NCBI RefSeq assembly: GCF_029873635.1
Contig: NC_080428.1
Span: forward strand, 61,367,957 to 61,431,956
Length of the DNA stretch: 64,000 nt
Origin: Malania oleifera
Taxonomy: Eukaryota; Streptophyta; Magnoliopsida; Santalales; Ximeniaceae
Direction of reading: 5' to 3'
How positions within the stretch are numbered: the stretch's first letter is position 1; the number at the start of each line of letters is the position of its first letter. A program made the position numbers and the translations under genes. Below, one piece after another: positions 1-9,191 of the stretch. The notes beneath the pieces were generated by a model, which saw only the letters and a program-made list of their open reading frames with translations, did not search any database and was not told the origin of the DNA.

Positions 1-1200
1 GGAGCGAGTAAGAAAACCTCCTTACGAGGAGGGCAGTGTTAACCTACTGGTAGCTGAAGTCAAGGAGGGGGATTGGAGAGCTCCTCTGATGCGATTCCTC
101 TGCAACATATGTAACAACCTAAGATTCTTACATAGGGCCTCATCGACGAACACAGGGAATTCATTGACGAGGGCATAAGGGGACCTCGTTGGCGAAGCCA
201 CGCCTCGTCGACGAGAAGATACCGAGAAGGGTTTTTGGGATAGTCTGAAATTTGTCGATGCGGGAGGAAGTTCGTCGACGAAATTATTGAAGGACTTGTC
301 AATGAGGCGACATGTCTCGTCGACGAATGCCGCCTTATAAATAACTGAAACTCGGATTTTTATCAAATTCCAACGCTCTCTCTTCTACAACCCCCTCCCC
401 TTCTCTCTTCGATCTTGGCCCCATTTCTCGTCGGATTGAAGATCTGAGGCCACCACGTCGCTCCCAGCGAAGTTCTCTGCAAGTCTGCCAGAGCAAATCG
501 TGGGGAAGGTTGATTTGAAATTTATCCCAAATCCAGGGTAAGGTATTTTATTTTGATTATGCATTCCTTGTAGTTATGAGAAATGTTGTACGTAAGGAAA
601 TACTGATATTTTGTTCTGAAAAATATTATTTTTAGGATGTTGAGTTAGGAACCCTACGAGTATAGGGCCAGAATTTAGTAGGGACTTTTCAAAGTTAAGG
701 TAAGAGAAATATGTTATGTTAGAAGTTTTAATATGTATACAATATATTATGAATATGTATTTACAAGCACGCAGATCAGATTATTTTTCAGAGAATTATG
801 AATATTATTTTTATAGTAGTATTACAGAAATTGAGCATGAGACTAAGTTTATTTAAATGTGTGGCATGAGTTTATTACAGTACCATATATATAGATTTTA
901 CAGTGTTACAGATATACTAATATTCAGATATTTTAGAATATTAGAAATGAGTGAGACTTACAGTATTTTCAGAGAAAAACATGATTTCTAGACCATAACA
1001 CTCAGACAGATTATACAGTGATAGCATCAATATGCTACAGTAGATATACAGAGTATACAGATATTATATACAGAGCATATAGAGATTATATACAGAGCTT
1101 ACAAATATTATATACAGAGCACTCAGATATTATATACAGATATTTTATACAGATATTATAGACAGTTCAGACAAAAAGCACAGATGATACAGATAGAAAA

Positions 1201-1235
<35 letters not shown>

Positions 1236-1313
1236 CAGTCAGATATCTTAGATAATATAGCTCAGAAATATAGTGTTATGGTTGTTTTTGAAATCATGTT
1301 AAAAGCAGCAGGA

Positions 1314-1365
<52 letters not shown>

Positions 1366-2340
1366 ATATTACACGATATCAGATCCCTATGGAAATTACA
1401 GACAGATACAATTACAGCAGAGCACGATACCGTTGCTAGTTTCAGACATGTGCAACCACATGACTCAAATAACATGTGGATTCCATCTAACTGTGCTAGG
1501 AGAAATTTGTAGTCTCCCCAGTATGCTGGGTTGAGGTAGCCGGTGTGACGATGACAGAGGTTTGAGATAGCCCGAAGTGATTACAGTGGGTCAGGATCTA
1601 CATAGATCATTACATAGTGATGGATGATAAAGATTGACTTACTTGGAGGGCTGACCAGAGTAAGTCCAGTCTACGGGCCGCACAACCCTATCATGAGGGG
1701 ATATATCATGATATACAGATCCCAAGGTATAGCAGAAGTTCCTATGTACAGATATATCACATAGCAGCAACTTATATTATTATACTAGCAGTACCTTCAG
1801 ATAGTAAACTTAGATACTAAGTCATGTTTTAAAGATTACATGATAGATAGATATATTATGTACAGTTCATCAGTTTTCTCATATTACAGTATTATTTCAG
1901 TAATTTAACTATTTAATTCAGCCGCCACACACTAGTAATAACATATTTTCACTTACTGAACGTTGTCTCATCCTAGTGACTTATCATTTTTCAGGAGATC
2001 TAGTTAGACGAGCAGATCAGGCTTGCGAGTAGAGACTGACTTGAGCTGCCCTTGTAGGAAGGGTATGTATTTTTGAGATAACCGTGTTATGGGATAGTTA
2101 TCAGATTTTAGTGACGTCACTGGGTATTTTGTATTGTAAATATATTGCAGAGCAGTATAGTTTTATGGTATATTGTATTATATTTAGCAGTTGCCAGTTT
2201 TATGTACGGTTGCTTAGTTATATATGACAGACAAAGTTTCCTCAGCGCTCTTTGGGTCTGAGATGTTATTAGCAGTATTCAGACAGATGACATTTATTTT
2301 ATTCAAAAAAAAAATGTTGAATAAATAGCAGGTCGCCACA
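1..2340 (+). mobile_element. Ty3/gypsy-type LTR, left end outside window
   Basis: This is the 3' part of a long terminal repeat that ends in GGTCGCCACA at 2340. It matches the other gypsy-type LTRs here in order of parts: a CGTCGACG motif array (130-330), a TATA box (336-343), a pyrimidine-rich stretch, a GTAAGG donor-like site at 538, a long AT-rich stretch with TA microsatellites (about 1201-1235 and 1316-1358), a conserved CACAACCCTATCATG block near 1680, and a ctgaacgttgtctcatcct block followed by TTTTTCAG ending at 1994. No coding sequence is present. The LTR start lies outside the window, so I cannot say whether this is a solo LTR. Confidence 0.75.
130..330 (+). promoter_or_regulatory. 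CGTCGACG motif array upstream of LTR TATA box
   Basis: About eight copies of a 12-bp near-palindrome (consensus ctCGTCGACGag) occur every 20-45 bp and stop just before TATAAATA at 336-343. Clear copies are near 140, 161, 206, 271 and 317. The position directly upstream of the TATA box suggests a transcription-factor or chromatin target in the LTR promoter. That role is inferred. Confidence 0.6.
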
Positions 2341-2428
2341 ACAGATCCCTACCAAAGGACAAGAAGGAATCTCTAAAGGTGAGAAGGAAGACGGCAAGGT
2401 ACACACTCAGACAAAGAGTTGTACAGGC
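2341..2428 (+). pseudogene. Ty3/gypsy pol fragment (linker before integrase), left part
   Basis: These 88 bases translate in one frame to residues such as SLPKDKKESLKVRRKTARYT, which resembles the RNase H-integrase linker of plant Ty3/gypsy elements, probably the Tat lineage. It continues into the integrase fragment at 4710 once the solo LTR at 2429-4709 is set aside. A one-base frame change lies just before the junction. It is a remnant and cannot be functional. Confidence 0.6.
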
Positions 2429-2571
2429 TGTAGTAACCGGAAAAAAAATATAATAATAATAATAATAATAAAATAATAAAATAAAATTAATTAATTAAAT
2501 TAATAAGTAAAATGAATAGTATGATAAGGAACAAATATATATATATATATATATATAAATATTAAAGCATG

Positions 2572-2647
<76 letters not shown>

Positions 2648-4709
2648 AAAGGTATGAAAGCTTCTTAAAGAAGCTTTACTTTACTTTACTTAAGGTTTAT
2701 TATATATATATATATTATTAAATTAGCACAAGCTTCTTTAAGAAGCTTTGGAAATCAAATTTTGGATTTGGTGGGCGTGCTCTCTCTTCTCTCTCACTCT
2801 CTCTCTCTTCTCTCTCTCTCCTACAACTCTCTCTCTCTTCTATTCCGAGCTAGTTTTACCCCGGATCGACAAACCGAAACCACCACGACGCTCCTGGCGA
2901 AATTCTCTACAAGTCTACCGGAACGGATCGTCAGGAAAACGAAATTGGATTTCATCCCAAATCCAAGGTAAGGCTTTATATTCAATATTTGGATTTTTGA
3001 CAGTTGAAGAAAGTGATATACGCGTAAAAATACTGAACTTTAATATTGGAAATTTTCAGTTCCAGGGTGTTGATTGGGAACGTAGGGAATCATCCCTAAG
3101 TTGAGGTAAGACTTTTTTAGGTCGAATTTGACTTAGTGGTAGTTATAGAAAATGTTGTACGTACGAAAATACTAAACTTTAATTCTGCGAGTTTTCATTT
3201 TCAGGGTGTTGAGTTGAGAACCTTGTGGGTACGGGGAAGATTTTTTTTTTAGGGGCTTTTCAGAAATCAGGTAAGGGGATAAACTAAGCTAGTTTTGTTT
3301 TAAGAAAATGCATGTATATATATGTAGCATCTGGTTTCAGGAAAAATAAATATATTTATATATATGATTTATATTTGAAAAATACTGTTTAAATGATGAT
3401 ATGTTGAATACGTAGAAAATTTGTTTAGTGTGGCATGAGTATAAAAATGTTGTGAAATACTGTTTTTTTTTTTGGAATGGGGACGATATGGATTTCTATG
3501 ATGGAAAATTGGTGTACGGGCCGAGATATTTTTATATGTATATGTGATTTGCCGGCGTATGGGCCGTGCTATGTGGATGAGATTTGCCGGCGTACGGGCC
3601 GTGCTATGTGATTTGCCAGCGTACGGGCTGTGCTATGTGATTTGCCGGCGTACGGGCCGTGCTATGTTAAAATGTGTAATACCGGCGTACGGGCCGATGA
3701 TTTTCATGATACACGTATATATGTGAAATGATATGATTGATGTGAAAATAAATGATATGAGATATTTATGTATCACGGTTTTAGTATATGTATATGATAT
3801 TAGAACCTGGTTGGCTTAGTTTAGGTTAGCACTTGCACGGTACCGTTGCTATGTGTCCATGATCCTTGCGATCATGATATCTGTGCTAACGCCGCTGTAC
3901 GGAGTGGTGTGAGATTGGATGGTCGATGTGGTTATTTTCAAGAAGTGTGCTGTTATCGCCCCTGGTGTACGGACCAGTCTGGGTAGACCCATCGGACCTA
4001 CAGACTACTGTTTGACTTGGCAGTGGTCGGCCAACCATTGTCAGGTCCCACCTTCGGGCCACACAACCCAGTCATGTGGGGGTAATACATGACAACAGCC
4101 AGCTAACCTACCAGGATTGTTTTAATGTTATTATTATTATGATATGATATGAGAAATGTTTATGAAAATATAGTATGTTCTGCCATGTTTTGATATGCAT
4201 ATGTTTTCACAGATTTGATAAACAGTATTGAATATGTTATGTATGGTATATGTAGAACAAAGAATACTCATGTTGCCACACACTAGTATTAGTTTATTTC
4301 CCTTACTGAGAGGTGTCTCACCCCTAAATCTTATACATTTTTCAGGAGCCCCTGATAGGAGAGCGGGAAAAGCCCCGCTGATCTAGATCAGTTGTTTGCC
4401 CTCTTTGGAAGAGTAAGTTTTTGGTAGGGACAGTTAGGTTTTGTGGGGGATTGTCCCTAGATTTCATTTTTGAGATGTATATACTATGAGATAGTAATTG
4501 TAGTGACTCTGGTATGTGTTATGCACAATATGATGAGATGTATATGATTTTATACTTTCTGTTACGTAGGCTTCTGCTGTATGTTTTGTTATATCCCTGG
4601 TGCCCACGGGCCCAGGTGGATTGTGACCTGCTGAGCTAGGATGTATGATGTGATGATAATTTATTTATATATAAAAAAAAAATATGGGAAAAAGGAGCAG
4701 GTCGTTACA
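2429..4709 (+). mobile_element. Gypsy-type solo LTR with perfect target-site duplication CAGGC
   Basis: The 2281-bp repeat starts TGTAGTAACCGG and ends GGTCGTTACA. It is flanked by CAGGC at 2424-2428 and 4710-4714, a perfect 5-bp target-site duplication, so it is a solo LTR. Removing it with one CAGGC rejoins a pol reading frame. It contains TA and TG microsatellites (about 2536-2645), a CT-rich block (about 2780-2850), a donor-like AAGGTAAGG near 2965, a GC-rich minisatellite (3546-3697), a conserved CACAACCCAGTCATG block near 4060, and a gtgtctcacccc block with TTTTTCAG near 4345. No coding sequence was seen. Confidence 0.93.
3546..3697 (+). repeat. 29-bp GC-rich minisatellite inside the LTR
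   Basis: Five units of about 29 bp share the core gccggcgtacgggccgtg, separated by gatttg and ctatgt. The GC-rich cores contrast with the AT-rich LTR around them. The related minus-strand LTR at 52105-54316 has its own, different minisatellite in a comparable place. Confidence 0.85.
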
Positions 4710-5338
4710 CAGGCGGTCTTTAACGCTGCCATTCCTGTGGTGCCTGAGTAATGAAGAAGGAGAATATGTGTTAAGGGAGATCCACGAAGGAGTATGCGAA
4801 AATCATCTAACTAGCAGAGCTCTAGCACACAAGGCCTTACGGTAAGGGTTCTATTGGCCCACAATGAGGAAGAACACGATCGAGTTCATCAAACGGTGTG
4901 ACAGGTGCCAACGGTGCCCGGGAATACCGCACATGCCATCCAGTCGCTTCTCCCCCTTGACCAATCCTTGCCCCTTCGCTCAGTGGGGACTAGATATCTC
5001 GGAGCCACTACCTCAAGCGACTAGGCAACAAAAATTTCTATTGGTGACAATCGATTACTCCACCAAATGGGTAAAGGTTGAAGCCCTAGCTCACATAACT
5101 GAGAGAAACATCACCCGATTCATGTGGATGTCGGTAGTTTGTCGGTTCAGAATCCCATGGGTCATAGTCACAAACCACAGGAGACAATTCGATAATGAGT
5201 GCTTCAAGAAATTTTGTGCCGACCTGTCCATTAAACTTCTGTTCACATCACTGGCGCATCCCCAAAGTAATGGACAGGTGGAAAATATGAATCGAATGAT
5301 ACTGCATAGTTTTGCTTTTGAAGTCTTAGAAGCCCAGG
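4710..5338 (+). pseudogene. Ty3/gypsy integrase fragment, right part
   Basis: This is a decayed integrase of a plant Ty3/gypsy element, probably the Tat lineage. The N-terminal zinc-binding module is visible (HEGVCENH, then CDRCQRC), followed by the core: WGLDIS with the first aspartate, FLLVTIDYSTKW, and QSNGQVENMNR with the catalytic glutamate. The second catalytic aspartate appears lost, because the expected TDN position reads TNH at about 5170. An in-frame stop falls between the zinc module and GFYWPTM. Homology ends near 5310-5338, where duplicated helicase-flank DNA begins. It is interrupted upstream by the solo LTR at 2429-4709. Confidence 0.85.
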
Positions 5339-5384
5339 AAGTAATATATTTTTGCTTTTGAATATTTAATTGCAATTAAAATAA

Positions 5385-5467
5385 GAATTACTTGAAAAAA
5401 GTTGATTACAACTCCAAAAATAATTTTCATATTTATGAAGGTTGAAAAATGGCATAGATATTGTTTG
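5385..5467 (+). repeat. Duplicated helicase 3'-flank segment, left piece
   Basis: This stretch matches 61100-61170 (shared string acaactccaaaaataa, then gttgaaaaatgg and atag). It continues at 7444 beyond the inserted LTR. It marks the left end of an old duplication of the DNA downstream of the helicase gene. Confidence 0.8.
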
Positions 5468-7443
5468 TGTTGGAATTGGTGTGACCCCAAGAAGGGGGGT
5501 GAATTGGGTTTTAAAAACATTTTGACTAAATTAAACATTTACATTAATTCACCACATATCATATCTCATTAAATGTAATAGCGTGTATGAAAAATGATTA
5601 AGCTATGAGTGTGAACATACACGTGTAGTATATCTCATTTCAATAAAAATGTACATACACATAATTATAATCATAAATGAATAAGCATACATATGCTGAA
5701 TTTAAAGTGCATAAATTAAATGAAATAAGGAGAGAGCAAGACACGATATTTGTTATCGAGATTCGGTCAAATCAGCATACATCCCTGCCTTGGGCATAAC
5801 CCCAAGGATTCTACTAAACCTGCTCACTTAAACGGGTGGAGTAGAAGCCGTTTACATCCTCTCCTTAGGGGCGAGAAAAGTCTCAATTCAATTACAAGGT
5901 TGAGTCCAACTTGTCTCACTTACAGGGTTGAAACTCTCAGTTCAATTTTCGAGCTAAATCGAACCGATTTCACTTACGGGGCTGAGACTCCCTAGTTTAA
6001 TTTCGGGCTAAACCCAACTGATACAATAAAAAAATATTTTTCATACATAAAACATGCTTCTGAAAGTATAAGCAGAGACGTACACATTAAGCTCAAATAC
6101 ATATACTCTAATATGATATGCAGTAATGTTTAATAGAGTAAGGATGTTTATTTAAATAATATTTACACAAATAAAATATATGTGAAAAATGAGTATTATT
6201 GTTTTCCTATAAATATTTTTGCAAATAAAAAATATTTGGAGAATCTAAGAATTTAAGCTCAAGAAAATATCTGCGTAATAAATAATTTTTCTCCAAAAAA
6301 AATATTTATCAAAAAAATAATCGGAAGAAACCTAACCAATACTTTCAAAATGATTTTCAAAAAATAAATAACAAGTGAGAGAATGTGCATGTGAATACAA
6401 ATGAAATGCCTAAAATAAATACTCTCTTCTAAAGTGATTTTGAAATAAGTAAATGGAAAGAGAGTTAGGGAGTTTTGTTTGAAAAATTTTGCCCCAAAGA
6501 GGAGATTTTTGTAATAAAAACAATTTGAGGGAAGTTTGATTAACAAAGGATTAGAAAGAAATTTGGAGTTAATCAAAGTTACTAATCAAAGCAAATAAGA
6601 GGGTATTAATAGATTTTCAAGAAAATATGACCGTTGGAGACACACTCGGTATTTTGAAAAAGTTTAATTAAAAGTTTATCACGTTTTAGCCCTTTAAAAA
6701 ATTTCTAACCCGAGAGGTTCAGTCGACCATATTGAAGGTTCGGTCAACCCTATCACTAAGTTCAATCAACCGTGGATAATTTGAACTCTAAGTTCGGTCG
6801 ACCATATCAGGGTGATTTTGAGCTCTTCGTAGGTTCGGCCGACCAAGGCAAGATTCAGTTTACCATTCCTATGGGTTGGGTCAACCGTGGCAAAAATGAA
6901 CTATAAGGTTCGGTCAACCAAGTAGTTGGGTGTCAGACAAGTGTTGGTCTGGTTAACCGAGGAAGATACATTCATTTCAAAACGGTCGACCGTCCAAGTA
7001 AAAAAGTTGACTTCCGAACGGTTCAGTTGACAGTGGCAATTATAACTCCATAGGTTCGTTCGACCGTCGAAGGTCAAACTTTTGACTTCTGGGCAAACAA
7101 TGGTTTGGTCGACCAAACTAGTTATTACTAGTTTGGTTCGGTCGATCGAGGGCATTAACAATAAATATAATGCCAAAAAAATCTGACGTTGGTTGATCGA
7201 AGGCTTTGTTTACAAACCAGAGATATAAAAAATTAAGTGCAATACAATTAAAAACAAAATGTCTTCTTCTTTTACTCTTCTTTCTTTCGTGGAAAATATC
7301 AGTTGATGTGAGCTTTTTGGCTTCCATCTTCCTCTTTTGTGTGTGCATTCTGAATTGTAAATTGGTTCAAAGTACTAGGCACACACATAAGATACATATC
7401 ATTTGTCAGCATCAAAACATGAATCGGACTTAAAAAGTCAACA
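5468..7443 (-). mobile_element. Family A copia-type solo LTR, insertion confirmed by an empty site
   Basis: On the plus strand the 1976-bp repeat starts TGTTGGAATTGG and ends AAAAAGTCAACA, so the element reads on the minus strand. The flanks are gtttg (5463-5467) and atttg (7444-7448), a 5-bp duplication with one change. The paralogous DNA near 61165 reads gatagtgtttggatg without any insert, which is the empty site. It contains the family's ggtgaattgg end, a conserved block (about 5800-6000) and a GGTCGACC-type array (6715-7200). It has no coding sequence. Confidence 0.92.
6715..7200 (-). promoter_or_regulatory. GGTCGACC motif array of the family A LTR
   Basis: More than ten degenerate copies of ggttcggtcgaccga occur at 25-45-bp spacing. 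In the element's orientation they lie upstream of the presumed TATA region near 6610. A role in LTR promoter control is inferred from position. Confidence 0.6.
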
Positions 7444-8570
7444 ATTTGGATGATTTTTTAAAAATATTTTAAATTATTCATGGTAGAGTTCATGTTCATC
7501 CTATAACAACAATGACAACACCAAAACAATATAAAAACCTTTAGGTAGTATTTGGGACATGAATTTTGAGCTTTGTATTTTGATTTGTATCGATTTGAAT
7601 AAAACTTAATATAATTTTATATCATATTTTATCCAAATTCACATAAACCGAAATTCAAGTCTTAAAGTCCAAGCTCCCAAATGGAGGGTAAAATCCACTA
7701 AAATTTAGTTTATAAATAACTTTATTTTTGTTATTGAAAAATAACATAAATTTATTAAATTTAGATTATTTATATTGAAATGTTGCTTTACTTGTAATTC
7801 ACGTGTCTCGTACTAGTTTGTTTAAAAAAATATATCGTTTAATATGACGATCTTTCCATGTAAATGAAGTGAAATATGTAATCTGACAATTTAGTCTAAT
7901 TTGGATTCCTATTATATATTGATGGCAATCACACATGGATGGAAAGGTCCTGATTGGAAGTTGAAAATCTTAAAGAAAGAAAAGGAAAATATGAAAAAAT
8001 CTACTTTGATTATTAAAGAAAATTTTAAAAATAAAAAAATTATTAAATTAATAAATTAAAATATGATTTTATATACCATTTACATTTAATTTTTCTCAAT
8101 TTTTAACCATATTAGAACAAAAATTTGCTTTTAATAGTATTTTATATGGAGAAAAAAATATAATAGAACTTATTTTTCAATCAAAATTCTTGATCCAAAG
8201 GGGTCCGTATTGTATGAGTACTAGTTGAGACAATAATGCAGATAAATTTCATTGTATTCATTGCCAAATTAGGATGAACCTAAAAGATCAAACACGAGAA
8301 GAAAAGTGCAACTAAGAAAGGGATGTTGAATACATTAGATTCATAGGTATTGAAGAGAAATTGTAAGACCCGGATAAGGATTATGGTTATCAAGGATAAG
8401 CTAGCAATTATTGGTTGCTGTCTCTCTCTCTCTCTCTCTCTCACAGGGAGGAGGATGGGTTTGAATTGCATAAGTTATTTTATCTAACAACTGCTTTAAA
8501 AATCTTCTCAAAACAGAGAGATAAAATGATTGATGTTGTGATAAACTGTTGGCCAGCTCCACAATTATTT
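7444..8570 (+). repeat. Duplicated helicase 3'-flank segment, main piece
   Basis: This non-coding stretch matches 61175-62245 in the same orientation and order. Shared strings include aaattattcatggt, aggatgaacctaaaagatca, and ctttaaaaatcttctcaaaa. It then jumps to 19 bp identical to helicase last-exon sequence (ctgttggccagctccacaa at 8547-8565, matching about 62783-62801). It is therefore a duplicate of the helicase 3' flank plus a scrap of its last exon. A CT microsatellite (8419-8442) and a candidate small insertion near 7549-7690 are specific to this copy. No gene was seen. Confidence 0.85.
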
Positions 8571-9191
8571 TTTGTATAAATTTAAATATCCTTATGATGG
8601 AAATCAAACAATTATTAAATTAAAGTATAGAATAAATTAGTAGAAAGAAGATTGAATAAGACGATCAATGGATTAAATTAGAATACAGAAGACTGAAACT
8701 GGGAAAACTGAAACACAGCAGGGAGGGCTGCCAGAGCTGGGTTCAAAACTTCAAAACACAGCATTGTCACTAGTTTCAGAGACACAGTTGCACTGTTTGA
8801 AACAGAGAATCAATCTGAAATTTTGATTTTGAAACTGGAACATGGGTGGGTGCGTATTAAACTCTCTCCACACAAGTGTCAGAGGCAGATAGGATTCGCA
8901 TTTTGGCGCAATAATTGAATCACACCTACCCCCTCTTCAATCAAATTAGACAGTGAGTAGTCCCCTGCCTCTGCATATTTTGCTCTCTTAATAGCTTCGG
9001 GTCTGTGCTGGGTTTTGTTATTATGTTGCAGATTCTGGTTGGGTTTTGGGGGTATTGTGTTTCTCAGCAAACGGAGATGGAGAGGTGAGAGCCTGAGAGG
9101 TGAGCTCTCATCCGATTCCTTCCTCTGTTCTCTTTCTTTGTTTAATTTCTCAAATTCACAGAAAGGGTGGTGGAAGCTGAGGAGAGATCAA
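8571..9191 (+). other. Upstream region and 5' leader of the B3 gene
   Basis: This is AT-rich intergenic DNA followed by the probable promoter and 5' untranslated region of the REM16-like gene. I could not fix a TATA box or a transcription start. From about 9015 the frame stays open into the coding start at 9192, so a longer N-terminus cannot be excluded. The predicted leader peptide is Leu/Phe-rich and unlike the family. Confidence 0.5.

Noticed and set aside
1-366. Minus-strand open frames at the left edge
   Set aside because: They are antisense to the CGTCGACG motif array and TATA region of an LTR. Their Asp/Glu-rich residues derive from the motif.
3546-3697. Regular GC-rich repeats resembling a CRISPR array
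   Set aside because: Units are adjacent with almost no unique spacers, lie inside a plant LTR, and have no cas genes. It is a minisatellite.
6901-7348. Minus-strand open frames over the motif array of the family A LTR (similar at 23147-23493, 30749-30973, 39978-40232)
   Set aside because: The repeated Asp-Arg/Pro-Gly-Arg residues are just the translated GGTCGACC motif.
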